Shown: in pieces, positions 51,288 through 60,728 of the stretch
Numbering within the stretch: position 1 is the first letter of the stretch
How the letters are laid out: each line of letters opens with the position of its first letter
Assembly (NCBI GenBank): GCA_003543215.1
Contig: DPJD01000001.1
Location: 767,068 to 831,067, forward strand
Source: Erysipelotrichaceae bacterium
Lineage (GTDB): Bacteria; Bacillota_I; Bacilli_A; Erysipelotrichales; Erysipelotrichaceae
Direction of reading: 5' to 3'
DNA: 64,000 nucleotides
Program-made: the position numbers and the translations under genes
Notes under the pieces: generated by a model
What the model saw: only the letters and a program-made list of their open reading frames with translations
Told to the model about the DNA's origin: nothing
The model's database searches: none

Positions 51288-51890
51288 ATGAAACTAGAAC
51301 ATGTGACACAGCACATTTATTTAGTGCTTATGGCAGCTTTGTTCACCATTGTCTTTGGTTTGATTTTCGGGATCATTGCTTATCTATTTCCGAAGGTCAG
51401 AAAGTATGTCATCTTTGTATTTGATTTATTTCAAACCATACCAACCTTAGCAACCCTCGGTTTGCTTATGGTCGCCTTTGGAGCCAGTCCAACAACCGTC
51501 ATCGTAGGACTAACTTTGTATAATTTATTACCGGTCGTTCGTAACACGATGGTCGGATTGATGGAGGTTGCTCCAGCCATCAAAGAAGCAGCTGAAGGTA
51601 TGGGCATGCCAAAAATGACCAAACTCTTCAAGGTGGAACTTCCCCTGGCCTTCCCACTCATCTTTGCTGGGATGCGCATTTCACTGGTCAATTCGATTGG
51701 TTCAGCAGTAATGGGGTTCTTCGTTGGTGGTGGTGGTTTAGGTTACGTCCTATACCGTGGTATCCGTACCATGAACTTCACGTTCATTTTACAAGGTACT
51801 TTGACACTCATGGCCATGGCGATCGTCGTCGATGCCGTTATGAGTTATTACGAGAATAGATTATTACCAAAAAATCAGAGAGGAGTATAG
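51288..51890 (+). CDS. OpuC-type permease, second subunit
   Basis: This 200-residue paralogue of the preceding permease has its own EAA-type loop (IKEAAEGMGMPKMTKLFKVELPLAFP near residue 95). It follows by one base and has GGAGG at a good distance. It corresponds to OpuCD by role; gene order here is ATPase, permease, permease, binding protein, unlike the CA-CB-CC-CD order of Bacillus. Confidence 0.9.
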   Translation: MKLEHVTQHIYLVLMAALFTIVFGLIFGIIAYLFPKVRKYVIFVFDLFQTIPTLATLGLLMVAFGASPTTVIVGLTLYNLLPVVRNTMVGLMEVAPAIKEAAEGMGMPKMTKLFKVELPLAFPLIFAGMRISLVNSIGSAVMGFFVGGGGLGYVLYRGIRTMNFTFILQGTLTLMAMAIVVDAVMSYYENRLLPKNQRGV

Positions 51891-51891
51891 T

Positions 51892-52782
51892 ATGAAAAAA
51901 ATACTTGCAGCATTGTTATTAAGTTTACTAATCTTTAGTGGGTGTACTGCTAAGGACGAGAATAAGATCGTCATCGCTAATGGTGACTTCGGGGAGATGT
52001 ATATCTTCTCCCATATGGCAGAAATTCTTATCGAAGAATATACGGAATATGAAGTCGAAGTAACAGACTATATGTCGACTTCATTAGGGCATTCAGAAAT
52101 CAAAGCAGGTCGTATGCATGCGGCACTCAGCTATGATGGCACAATGATGGCTACATTTATGAATCGTGATGTATCGGAAGTCCCTGAAGGCATGAATTTG
52201 TTTGATTATGCGAATCAAAAAGCACAAGAAGATTATGGCGTTAAACTTCTAAATAAACTGGGATTTGAGAACACATATGCTGTCGCAGTACGTCGTACAA
52301 CTGCAGAAGAGTACAACTTAAAGACCATCAGTGATTTGGCAAAAGTCGCTTCAGAACTACGCTTTGGGACAGAGGACACTTTCTTCAATGAAGACGGAAC
52401 TGTTCGATTCATTCCATTCACAGAGTTCTATGGACTTGAATTCAAATCCGCAACACCAGTTTCAAACGATTTGAAATATGTCGGGATGGAAAGTGAGCAG
52501 TTTGATGTGACATTGGCTTATTCGACAGATGGAATGATCTTAAAGTCAGACTTGGTCTTACTTGAAGATGATCGAAAATTCTTCCCAGAATACAATGGCT
52601 CATTCATAGTGTTGGCTGACATTGAGGAACAATTCCCAGGTGTTGAAGATGCTTTGAATAAAGTCACTGGCTTGTTCAATCAAGAGAATACCATCGCATT
52701 GAACTATCGCGTCGACGTCATGGACGAAGACCCTTACCAAGTTGCTTACGAATTCTTAAAAGAACACAACTTGGTTAAGTAA
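51892..52782 (+). CDS. opuCC: Osmoprotectant-binding lipoprotein
   Basis: This 296-residue substrate-binding protein has a signal peptide (residues 1-17) with a lipobox FSGC, so it should be anchored to the membrane outside. The mature part is of the OpuAC/ProX type. Choline, betaine or carnitine are the expected ligands; the aromatic cage cannot be assigned by eye. GGAG stands before the ATG. It completes a four-gene importer. Confidence 0.88.
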   Translation: MKKILAALLLSLLIFSGCTAKDENKIVIANGDFGEMYIFSHMAEILIEEYTEYEVEVTDYMSTSLGHSEIKAGRMHAALSYDGTMMATFMNRDVSEVPEGMNLFDYANQKAQEDYGVKLLNKLGFENTYAVAVRRTTAEEYNLKTISDLAKVASELRFGTEDTFFNEDGTVRFIPFTEFYGLEFKSATPVSNDLKYVGMESEQFDVTLAYSTDGMILKSDLVLLEDDRKFFPEYNGSFIVLADIEEQFPGVEDALNKVTGLFNQENTIALNYRVDVMDEDPYQVAYEFLKEHNLVK

Positions 52783-52837
52783 ACAAAATAAAAAAATGTG
52801 CACCCCGTTTAGAGTACACATAAAGACGAATTACGAG

Positions 52838-52867
52838 AAACTATCTTCAAAAGTAGGTAGTTTTTTT
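52838..52867 (+). terminator. OpuC operon terminator
   Basis: AAACTATC (52838-52845) pairs with GGTAGTTT (52856-52863, one G-U), followed by T residues. It overlaps the end of the convergent oxidoreductase gene. Confidence 0.7.
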
Positions 52868-53498
52868 ATCGTTCACCGACTGCAGTGAATCGTTTATAAA
52901 TAAATTGAGGATTCTCAACTTCATCCATTAAAGCAATGACATAATCCGAATAGCTGATATAACTTTCCTGAGCTTGGTTCAATATGACCCATTCGCTTCC
53001 AAGTTGGTATCTACCTGTTTTTCTTCCATTGGAATCAAATTGGATCGCAGGACTGAAGAATGTCCAAAGGACCTGACTATCTCTTAATAAATCCAATGCT
53101 TTTGCCATATTCATAGCTGTGGGATAGATTGATTTTGGGAATTGTTCCGTTTCATATAATGAGTCTGTCATTGTGGAATCCGTAAATAGACTTCCTGCAC
53201 CACCAACAACCAGATAACGAAGTTTTGGTAAATCACTTAAAACATCAATCATATGTTTTGTGGCATTTTGATAAATAATCGGATCTTGCGTTCCGGCACC
53301 CATCGCATTGATGAGCACATCCCTATCTTTAAAATCATCACTTGCAAGTGATAGAATATCTTTCTCAAGCGCATTTACGTTCATATCGAGCTTGGTTCGA
53401 TCTCGTACAATCGCCAAGACCTCATGACCCCTTTCAATTGCTTCTTGGACAATCAAACGCCCTGCTTTGCCATTGGCTCCAATCACTGCTATTTTCAT
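52866..53498 (-). CDS. NAD(P)H-binding oxidoreductase
   Basis: This 210-residue atypical short-chain dehydrogenase has the nucleotide loop IAVIGANGKAGRL at the start and DVLINAMGAGTQD near 63. VVGGAGSLF near 98 and a Tyr/Ser-containing central part follow. It is the NAD(P)H-binding family seen in BVR-B-like and YwnB-like proteins, often reductases of flavins or quinones. Two ATGs lie in frame, at 53504 and 53498; GAGG stands seven bases before the second, so I use that. The role is unknown. Confidence 0.8.
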   Translation of the reverse strand: MKIAVIGANGKAGRLIVQEAIERGHEVLAIVRDRTKLDMNVNALEKDILSLASDDFKDRDVLINAMGAGTQDPIIYQNATKHMIDVLSDLPKLRYLVVGGAGSLFTDSTMTDSLYETEQFPKSIYPTAMNMAKALDLLRDSQVLWTFFSPAIQFDSNGRKTGRYQLGSEWVILNQAQESYISYSDYVIALMDEVENPQFIYKRFTAVGER

Positions 53499-53528
53499 TT
53501 TCATACCTCACTAGAATCAGGATAACAC

Positions 53529-53557
53529 AAAAAAAGTGTAACCTTATCGGTTACACT
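53529..53557 (-). terminator. Terminator of the ABC/PASTA operon
   Basis: AGTGTAACC (53535-53543) pairs with GGTTACACT (53549-53557), with seven T residues on the minus strand at 53529-53535. Confidence 0.85.
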
Positions 53558-53562
53558 CTCGA

Positions 53563-54960
53563 TTAACTACCTGTGGAAACTTTGAAAATGATATGTTGAC
53601 CAGGATCGACGAACTGATTCGATGGGGACATTTCAACGATTGTTCCCTTTTCTGCTGCATTACTGACGGGCTGAATCTCATATGTGAAGTTTGCAGATTT
53701 CAAATTTTCATTATAGATGAATTCTGGAATCTCTCTTTCACTTCCAAGTTTTGTGAGATAAGGTTGACCCAACGAATAATATACCGTCACGACAACTTCT
53801 TTTGTATTCATAGGACTGATTCTGGTTCCTGGTGTCACATCTTGCCAGATTAAACTGCCATAGGTTGCGCCACCTTTTGGTTGGTACATTTCCACATATC
53901 GCAATGTATACCCACTGACACTCATTGAGGCCGCATCCTCTTTCTTGATTTTCGAGAAATCAGGTACGATGACGGCTTCACCTTGAGATATCGTTACGGT
54001 TAATTTGGATTTCTTCGCAACCATTGCTTTCGGTGCGACACTTTGCGAAATCACACCTCCCACAACAACATTCGAACTTACCTTGACAATCGTCAAATCA
54101 ATCTGATTCTGATTCGCCCACGCTTGAACGATGCTCACATCTTGATGAGCAGTCGCCCAATCGGGTACTTCAATGTTAGGTGTGAATACCTCAGGTCCAT
54201 TTGATACGTAAATCAAACCATAATCCTTACGTGTATACGTCTCAGGCTTTGTATTCTTATCATTGAAAACGATTCTAATAAATTCATTGGCAGGAATATC
54301 ATCATTGTACTCATAAGTAATGCGGAGATTATTGATCTTATTCGTACTCAACCACTCTTGAATCTGAAAGTATGTGTTTCCAGTAAAGTCTGGAACTAAG
54401 ATGAGCTCATCTGGGTCAGCACCTTTACTGATCGCAACTTTCATATTTGAGCCTTTTTGAATCTTTGTATTGGCTAAGGGATCCACTGAAATAATATAGT
54501 CTTTCGATACTTCAAGTGAGAAAACCTCACTTATTTCCAAAGTCACATCATTACGATTTGCCCAAGCTTTGAGTTCAGAGACAGGTTTCCCGACGTAGTC
54601 AGGAATTCTGACTTGATTGATGAAATAATAGAACGCTGTACCTAATGCAATGAAAAGCACAACTCCGACAACTGCGCCAATCCATTTTTTACGTTGATTG
54701 GCTTTATAACTCGGATCGATGGTCGTTTCTTCAATATGTGAACTCCGACGTGTACTCACGACAACGGGTGTTGGTTCCTCAATGTCTTCAGGTTCCACCT
54801 CCAATTGCTTCGCTAACTTCTTTTCTTTTTTCTTCTCTTCTTTAGACTTTTTTTCTTTTTCTTCTTTTTTACGAGGTGGTTCCGATTGAATCAAGACTTC
54901 TTTTTCTTCAACCGTCTTGTCATATTCGGATTTTGTGAACTTGCTTAAGAAATCACTCAT
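53563..54960 (-). CDS. Kinase-less PASTA membrane protein
   Basis: This 465-residue bitopic protein has a cytoplasmic tail of about 90 residues, strongly charged (Lys/Glu-rich, residues 28-60). One membrane segment (about 92-115) is followed by about five PASTA-like units outside (starts near VRIPDYVGKPVSEL, LVPDFTGNTYFQIQ, IEVPDWATAHQDV, VIVPDFSKIKKED and EIPEFIYN). The units resemble those of the Stk/PknB kinases that bind wall fragments, but no kinase domain is present. The ATG lies eight bases inside the ABC ATPase gene. That makes it part of the exporter operon; a role as wall sensor or partner of the permease is inferred. Confidence 0.8.
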   Translation of the reverse strand: MSDFLSKFTKSEYDKTVEEKEVLIQSEPPRKKEEKEKKSKEEKKKEKKLAKQLEVEPEDIEEPTPVVVSTRRSSHIEETTIDPSYKANQRKKWIGAVVGVVLFIALGTAFYYFINQVRIPDYVGKPVSELKAWANRNDVTLEISEVFSLEVSKDYIISVDPLANTKIQKGSNMKVAISKGADPDELILVPDFTGNTYFQIQEWLSTNKINNLRITYEYNDDIPANEFIRIVFNDKNTKPETYTRKDYGLIYVSNGPEVFTPNIEVPDWATAHQDVSIVQAWANQNQIDLTIVKVSSNVVVGGVISQSVAPKAMVAKKSKLTVTISQGEAVIVPDFSKIKKEDAASMSVSGYTLRYVEMYQPKGGATYGSLIWQDVTPGTRISPMNTKEVVVTVYYSLGQPYLTKLGSEREIPEFIYNENLKSANFTYEIQPVSNAAEKGTIVEMSPSNQFVDPGQHIIFKVSTGS

Positions 54961-55627
54961 TGTGACTCAACACTCCCTTCCGCAACTGATAAGAGACATC
55001 GGACATATCCGCAATCTCCTTGGAGTGCGTGACCATGATGACACACTTGTTGTGATGATGTGCCAAATCTTGGAAGACACCAATGATTTCATTCTCAAGT
55101 TCTTGGTCCAAATTTCCAGTCGGTTCATCCGCAAAGATGATGTCGACATTGCTGGCCAAAGAACGTGCAATCGCAACACGTTGTTGCTCACCACCAGAAA
55201 GCTTGTTGACGACACGATTGGCTTTAGACTTGGTAAGACCAATGTAATCTAAAAGGTTGTATGCGACTTCTCTAGAGTTCTTAGGAATCTCATTCTCTGT
55301 AATGGCCATTGGAATCATGACATTCTCAACTGCAGTCATGTATGGCACCAAGTTATAGCTTTGAAAGATGATGCTGATCATGTTGCGACGGTATTTCTCA
55401 TATCCAATCGCTTTGATATCCTTATCGTTGTAAAAAATCGTTCCTGACTTCGGTTCATCCAACGCAGCTAACAAAGATAAGAACGTTGTCTTACCACAGC
55501 CAGATGGTCCTAAAATCGTATAGAACTTACCCTTTTCAAAGGATACATTCAAATCTTTAAGAATGGTACGAATCGTTTCGCCATCCTGGTAAAAATAATT
55601 TAAGTTTTCGACTCTGATGATTTCCAT
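54953..55627 (-). CDS. MacB/LolD-type ABC ATPase
   Basis: This 224-residue ATPase is of the MacB/LolD/FtsE group. Walker A GPSGCGKTTF is near residue 43, signature LSGGEQQRVAIARSLA near 142 and Walker B IIFADEPTGNLDQ near 166. It follows the FtsX-like permease by nine bases and overlaps the PASTA gene. Such ATPases drive mechanotransmission or peptide/lipid export rather than bulk transport. Confidence 0.93.
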   Translation of the reverse strand: MEIIRVENLNYFYQDGETIRTILKDLNVSFEKGKFYTILGPSGCGKTTFLSLLAALDEPKSGTIFYNDKDIKAIGYEKYRRNMISIIFQSYNLVPYMTAVENVMIPMAITENEIPKNSREVAYNLLDYIGLTKSKANRVVNKLSGGEQQRVAIARSLASNVDIIFADEPTGNLDQELENEIIGVFQDLAHHHNKCVIMVTHSKEIADMSDVSYQLRKGVLSHNE

Positions 55628-55636
55628 AACACCCTC

Positions 55637-57070
55637 CTACATCATGATCTTCTTCGGTTTCAAACGAAGAATATAGATCATTGGTGCGATACTTGACAAC
55701 AAGACCGTACCCACGCCAACTCCATACAGAATCAAGACATAATCCCAAGAGAACTGGATACTATAGGCTTCCATGACATCTTCTTCCGTGATGCCACCGG
55801 GATTATAAATATAAGACTCTTTATACATTGGATAATCAGGACCATCACCTTCGATTCCCGCTCTCAAATCCATCATCGATTGCGAAGTCGCCTCAGCAAT
55901 GCTGTTGCCAGTGAACAAGGACAAGGTGATGCCCAAAACTGCAATTGCCACTACTTCAATGAGTATCTGAGCCATGACTTTGGATTTACTTTCACCGAGT
56001 GATAGATAGATACCCAATTCATGTTTACGATCTCTTAAGAAGAGAATGACAACCAAACTTAAGATCAAGATTGTTGCCCCAATGGCGACATACAGAATCG
56101 TATTGGACAAAGAGCCGATGAACTTGATTGGTCCTGCAACCGAATCATACGCATCACTCGATACATTGACTTTATAATAGTCTGGTAAATACGTCATCGC
56201 TTCTGTTCTAAAACTTTCAACTTCTTCAGGATTGTTCAAGACAAATACAGGATTGATATAAACACGATCGAGTTGATCCGGAGTGATGCCGGAATCTGGA
56301 TAAGCAATCATGTATTGTTCATTCATCCAACGATTTTCAGCATTGACGACTCCATTAGGTACATACATCCGGTTGAATGGCGTATAGTCGATCCATCCAC
56401 CATTCTCTTCTTGATTGGTGTTGACCTTAGGACTGAAAATACCAATGACTTCCAAAGCAATGTCACGAACAATCTTTTCAGGTTCGACATCGCCTTCTCT
56501 CCAAATCTGGAATTCATTATTCAACATGATGATGTCGCCAACAAACACATTGTTTTGTTCAGCGAGTTTATCCGAAATCAAAACCACATAATTGGCTTTT
56601 GCAATGTCTTCATCACTGAAAACACGTCCTTCAACCAAAGTAGCCGTTCCGTTCGCAATATCCAACACAGGGGCATAATTGACGCCTCGCAGTGGGAAAT
56701 AGTTATACTCTTGATCCATCATATTTGGATCATACATTTTCAGACTTGTGGAATTGATATAGGCTTCCGTATTGTAATCATAGTATTTCACATAAGGCAA
56801 AGCACCGATTTGATCGGCCATTGCAGGTGTGACATACTGGACGTTCTGCCATTGCTCCTCTGTCCAATCCTGCATCTTCTCCCAATCCATTTCAACTGAA
56901 GCATTTGCTCCTAATTGTTGTTTCATGGTTTTCTCGACATTACGCGATGCTTGACCGATCGCAATCGATCCTGCCATAACGTTACTCAAGATGAAAATAA
57001 TGGTCAAAAGAATCAATGATTTTCCTTTGCGGCGTATCAAGCTTAAAAAAGCTCTTTTCATAAAGTTCAT
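55637..57070 (-). CDS. FtsX-like (MacB-type) permease
   Basis: This 477-residue permease has one N-terminal membrane segment (residues 16-36), a large extracellular domain (about 50-320) and three C-terminal segments. The FtsX-domain motif is LGIYLSLGESKSKVMAQIL near residue 350. This is the MacB topology. GAGGAGG stands seven bases before the ATG. A direct repeat in the promoter region suggests control by a response regulator. Substrate unknown; bacteriocin or antimicrobial defence and wall-related export are options. Confidence 0.88.
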   Translation of the reverse strand: MNFMKRAFLSLIRRKGKSLILLTIIFILSNVMAGSIAIGQASRNVEKTMKQQLGANASVEMDWEKMQDWTEEQWQNVQYVTPAMADQIGALPYVKYYDYNTEAYINSTSLKMYDPNMMDQEYNYFPLRGVNYAPVLDIANGTATLVEGRVFSDEDIAKANYVVLISDKLAEQNNVFVGDIIMLNNEFQIWREGDVEPEKIVRDIALEVIGIFSPKVNTNQEENGGWIDYTPFNRMYVPNGVVNAENRWMNEQYMIAYPDSGITPDQLDRVYINPVFVLNNPEEVESFRTEAMTYLPDYYKVNVSSDAYDSVAGPIKFIGSLSNTILYVAIGATILILSLVVILFLRDRKHELGIYLSLGESKSKVMAQILIEVVAIAVLGITLSLFTGNSIAEATSQSMMDLRAGIEGDGPDYPMYKESYIYNPGGITEEDVMEAYSIQFSWDYVLILYGVGVGTVLLSSIAPMIYILRLKPKKIMM

Positions 57071-57096
57071 ATGCAGTCCTCCTCTACTTCATTGTT

Positions 57097-57130
57097 ATTC
57101 TATCACAGCTAAGATTAAGAATGGATTAAG
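57097..57130 (-). promoter_or_regulatory. Promoter with activator-type direct repeat, ABC/PASTA operon
   Basis: An extended -10, TGA TAGAAT (hexamer 57097-57102), lacks a -35. In its place are two copies of CTTAATC (complement of 57113-57119 and 57124-57130), 11 bases apart, about -23 to -40. Tandem sites at one helical turn before a promoter without -35 are typical of OmpR-family response regulators. Confidence 0.6.
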
Positions 57131-57139
57131 GCAATCCAT

Positions 57140-57166
57140 AAAAAAACACCTCATTTTTTGAGGTGT
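57140..57166 (-). terminator. fru operon terminator
   Basis: ACACCTCA (57146-57153) pairs with TGAGGTGT (57159-57166), followed by seven T residues on the minus strand. Confidence 0.85.
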
Positions 57167-57172
57167 CAAATT

Positions 57173-58519
57173 CTATGCGACATCTTTCTTAAGTACTCCA
57201 AGCAGCAATGCCGTCACTACGGAACCCGCAACAATCGCAATCACGTAACCTATGATGTTTTCAACCGCAAATAATACGAAGATCCCACCATGTGGAACGG
57301 CTAATGTCGCTCCAAATGCCATGGACAATGCGCCCGCCAAGGCACCACCAGCCATGATTGAAGGCATGACATGCAGTGGATCTGCAGCCGCAAATGGTAT
57401 TGCACCTTCTGTAATAAAACTTGCACCTAAGACAAGATTCGCTTTACCCGCTTCTTGTTCAGCCGCGATGAATTTCTTTTTGAAGACTAATGTAGCCAAG
57501 CCAATACCCAATGGTGGAACCATACCACCCGCCATGACCGCTGCCATTACAGCAGAACCTTGACCAGCAACTAAGGTTGCAGTACCAAATGCATAAGCAG
57601 CCTTGTTAATTGGGCCACCCATATCGAATGCCATCATCAAGCCTAACAATAAGCCTAGAACAATCGCACTTCCCCCACTTAGTCCCATCAAGAAATCAGC
57701 GACAGCTTTATTGATCGCTGCCATTGGACTACCCAATACATAGAACAACAACAAGCCCACAATGAGTGATCCAAACACAGGAATGATCAATACTGGCATG
57801 ATTCCTTGTAGTGATTTAGGCAACTTGATATACTTCTTGATTGCATTCACAACATAACCAGCCAAGAAACCTGCTACCATACCACCCAAGAAACCTGCTC
57901 CGATTTGGCCTGCTACCACACCACCAATCATACCGGGCGCTAAACCAGGACGATCCGCAATCGAATACGCAATATAACCCGCAAGAATTGGAACCATCAA
58001 GCCGAAGCCACCTGAACCACCGATTGCCATTAAGTAAGCTGGAAGCGTACCTGGAGTTTGGAAGGCATCGTATCCGAAGGCAAAGCTAATAGCGATCGCA
58101 ATCCCCCCCGCCACAACAAATGGAATCATGAAGGAAACACCGCTCATGAGATGTTTATAGAAACTATTCTGACCCTTTTTCTCAGTAGGCTCACTGCTTT
58201 GCGTTTGTGTTTTTAAGACTGGAGCACTTTGGGCTCTCGTCAATAAACCTTCCGCATCCTTGATTGCCTCACTGACCGATACACTCAATACTTTCTTACC
58301 CACAAAACGATCTGTTGGCACAGCGGTATCACAAGCCAATACGATGAAATCTGCACTTTTAATGTCTTCACTACTCAACTCATTTTCGACTCCGACTGAC
58401 CCACGTGTCTCAACCTTAACGTCATAACCCCTTTTTTGAGCTGCTTCACTCAAGGCTTCAGCTGCCATGTATGTGTGAGCAATCCCGGTCGGACAGGCTG
58501 TAACTGCCAAAACTTTCAT
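57173..58519 (-). CDS. fruA: PTS fructose transporter IIB-IIC
   Basis: This 448-residue membrane protein takes up fructose and makes fructose 1-phosphate. The IIB domain comes first, with the phosphorylated Cys in VTACPTGIAHT (Cys9). An Ala/Ser/Gln-rich linker (100-118) leads to the IIC domain with about nine segments and the motif SFITEGAIPFAAADPL near 372. No IIA domain is fused; that is the separate protein at the head of the operon. It is the last fru gene. Confidence 0.93.
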   Translation of the reverse strand: MKVLAVTACPTGIAHTYMAAEALSEAAQKRGYDVKVETRGSVGVENELSSEDIKSADFIVLACDTAVPTDRFVGKKVLSVSVSEAIKDAEGLLTRAQSAPVLKTQTQSSEPTEKKGQNSFYKHLMSGVSFMIPFVVAGGIAIAISFAFGYDAFQTPGTLPAYLMAIGGSGGFGLMVPILAGYIAYSIADRPGLAPGMIGGVVAGQIGAGFLGGMVAGFLAGYVVNAIKKYIKLPKSLQGIMPVLIIPVFGSLIVGLLLFYVLGSPMAAINKAVADFLMGLSGGSAIVLGLLLGLMMAFDMGGPINKAAYAFGTATLVAGQGSAVMAAVMAGGMVPPLGIGLATLVFKKKFIAAEQEAGKANLVLGASFITEGAIPFAAADPLHVMPSIMAGGALAGALSMAFGATLAVPHGGIFVLFAVENIIGYVIAIVAGSVVTALLLGVLKKDVA

Positions 58520-58558
58520 CTTTCTTTCCTCCTTAGATGTATTTTTATCCTTTCGGAT

Positions 58559-59494
58559 TCAACCCAAATCAATTTGTGTCAACTCGACACGATCAATCAA
58601 TGCTTCGATTTTGAAATCATTAAATGCACGCAACGATATACCACTCACCGCAATCGCTCCACAGGCAGTCGCAGCACGCAAAGCGTCCATGTCTGAATAG
58701 CCTTCACTCAAACCAAACAAGAAACCAGCAAGCATGGCATCTCCAGCACCAACGGTCGTAACAAGTTCGACATCCAATGCTTTTGCATGATATGCCACAT
58801 CTTGCTTAACCAAGATGCTTCCCTGCTCGCCCATCGAAACCAAGCAATAGTGTATTTTGTATTGTTGAATCAAACTTCGTGCTTCACGTACGATAGCTTG
58901 AGTGGTCTCAAGTTTTACTTGTAGTAAATCTTCTAACTCATGAATATTGGGTTTGATTAAATAGGGATGTAATTCCAAACCTGTTTTCAAGACCTGTCGA
59001 TCTGCATCCAAGACCCAAGGTGTTGGTGCAACAGCCTCAATGAGTGATTGATAACTTTCCATATCAATACCCTTACAAATGCTTCCACTAAACACCATAA
59101 ACGAACTTTGCTTGGCATACGCTTGCAACATGATCTTAAGTTGTTCGATTTGAACTCTTGAAACAGTGAAACCTGTCTCATTGATATCGGTTGTACTTTT
59201 CTCAATTGGATCAATAATCTTCGTATTGATGCGCGTCAACGCATCCACCCATACGAAATCTGTACTCAAACCCAAACGTTTGATGTGCGGCTGAACCAAT
59301 CCATAGTTTGCTTCACCTATAAACCCACAGGCCACAGTCTTGTGATTCAGATGATGTAAGACTTTTGAAACATTGATGCCTTTACCACCGAGATCCTCAT
59401 TGACACTTAAGACACGATTGACTGTATTCAAACGAAACTGTTCAACTGTAATCGTTTTATCAATTGCTGGATTCAACGTTATTGTTGTGATCAT
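58559..59494 (-). CDS. fruK: 1-phosphofructokinase
   Basis: This 311-residue PfkB-family kinase converts fructose 1-phosphate to fructose 1,6-bisphosphate. The first PfkB signature is GGKGINVSKVLHHLN near residue 37, and TVGAGDAMLAGFLFG near 244 contains the catalytic Asp. NPAIDKTI at the start is typical for FruK/LacC-type members. Its place between FruR and FruA makes fructose 1-phosphate rather than tagatose 6-phosphate the likely substrate. Confidence 0.93.
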   Translation of the reverse strand: MITTITLNPAIDKTITVEQFRLNTVNRVLSVNEDLGGKGINVSKVLHHLNHKTVACGFIGEANYGLVQPHIKRLGLSTDFVWVDALTRINTKIIDPIEKSTTDINETGFTVSRVQIEQLKIMLQAYAKQSSFMVFSGSICKGIDMESYQSLIEAVAPTPWVLDADRQVLKTGLELHPYLIKPNIHELEDLLQVKLETTQAIVREARSLIQQYKIHYCLVSMGEQGSILVKQDVAYHAKALDVELVTTVGAGDAMLAGFLFGLSEGYSDMDALRAATACGAIAVSGISLRAFNDFKIEALIDRVELTQIDLG

Positions 59495-59502
59495 AAAACC
59501 TC

Positions 59503-60267
59503 CTATAACACTTTGATATCATAGTGATCAATAAAAGAATGCATTAACTCGGAATCATGAGCATCTGTAATCAAGGTATCCACCATGGAAGATGAAGCAA
59601 ATTGATTCATATATACTTTATTGAACTTCGTATGATCCGCTAGGATGATACGATGCTTAGCAGCCATCAACATCGCTCTTTTAATACTGGCTTCATCCAT
59701 ATCCGATGTTGTGAAACCCTCATTCAAACCTACGCCATTGGTTCCTACAAAAGCTTTATCGACATACAGTCTTTGCATCAACTCAACCGCAACACTGCCC
59801 ACAGAAGCCAAAGTATTGCGTCGAACTTTACCACCCAAAATGATCAATTCAACATTTGGATTATTCGCCAGCTCTTTGAACACAATCATTGAATTTGTAA
59901 CAATCGTCAAATGCAAATCCGATTGTCCAATCAAGCGTGCCAATTCAAAAGTTGTCGTACCCGCATCCAATACAATCGAGTCATAGTCATGGATCAAATC
60001 AAATGCTTTCTTTGCGATGATCTGTTTCTCATGCAACTCTTTGCCTTCACGAAGCGTAAGCATATCTTCTTCAAAAATGCGTTCACTTGGATTTACAACA
60101 GCCCCACCATGTGTACGTTCTAGCTTGCCATTCGCTTCCAACCACGCTAGATCACGACGAATCGTCGCTTCAGAAGCATCGCAAGCCGTACATAAATCGG
60201 ATACCGTGATGCTTTTATTTGTTTTTAGTAAGCCTAAAATGTGATTTCTACGTTCCGCAACGAGCAT
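59503..60267 (-). CDS. fruR: DeoR-family fru operon repressor
   Basis: This 254-residue regulator has an N-terminal winged helix (AERRNHILGLLKTNKSITVSDLC...SEATIRRDLAWLE) and the sugar-phosphate-binding DeoR domain with DAGTTTFELARLI near residue 99. The ligand is expected to be fructose 1-phosphate. It starts one base after the IIA stop. Operator repeats before the first gene (60729-60768 and 60821-60850) fit its role. Confidence 0.9.
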   Translation of the reverse strand: MLVAERRNHILGLLKTNKSITVSDLCTACDASEATIRRDLAWLEANGKLERTHGGAVVNPSERIFEEDMLTLREGKELHEKQIIAKKAFDLIHDYDSIVLDAGTTTFELARLIGQSDLHLTIVTNSMIVFKELANNPNVELIILGGKVRRNTLASVGSVAVELMQRLYVDKAFVGTNGVGLNEGFTTSDMDEASIKRAMLMAAKHRIILADHTKFNKVYMNQFASSSMVDTLITDAHDSELMHSFIDHYDIKVL

Positions 60268-60268
60268 A

Positions 60269-60715
60269 TTAGATAATCTCCCATTTCGCTAGGACATCCA
60301 TAACTTCATCCTCACTACCTGCAACACGTAAGGCTTGGCGGAATTCATCTTTCATCAACTTACGTGATAACAATGCCAATATTTTTAAGTGTTCATTGCT
60401 TGAATCCACTTCAGGTACACCAATCATAAAAATCATATCGACATCCGTACCATCAAGAGATGTCCAATCAACGTGCTCAACGCGACAAAACAACACAAAT
60501 GCCTCTTTCACCACATGTGATTTACCATGCGGTATGGCGATGCCATACCCAACACCCGTACTAAACTCTGCCTCACGATGCAAGACCGCTTGTACAAAGG
60601 GTTCAACCTCTGAGATTCGATTGATCTGTAAAGCATGTTCAGCCATGCTTCGAATGATTTGTTCTTTTTCCGTGATGGAACATTGGAGTAGGATACTTTC
60701 TTTCGTGATTAACAT
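60269..60715 (-). CDS. PTS fructose IIA component
   Basis: This 148-residue cytosolic PTS IIA of the fructose/mannitol type takes phosphate from HPr and passes it to IIB. The active His is in GYGIAIPHGKSHVVKEA near residue 62. The separate IIA in front of fruR-fruK-fruA makes an uncommon but known order. AAAGGAG stands before the ATG. It is the first gene of the operon, directly after the operator. Confidence 0.92.
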   Translation of the reverse strand: MLITKESILLQCSITEKEQIIRSMAEHALQINRISEVEPFVQAVLHREAEFSTGVGYGIAIPHGKSHVVKEAFVLFCRVEHVDWTSLDGTDVDMIFMIGVPEVDSSNEHLKILALLSRKLMKDEFRQALRVAGSEDEVMDVLAKWEII

Positions 60716-60728
60716 TTTGTTTCTCCTT

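Noticed and set aside
52790..52826. Inverted repeat ATGTGCAC / GTACACAT after the OpuC binding protein gene
   Set aside because: It has one mismatch, a long loop and no T-run; the hairpin at 52838 is the better terminator.
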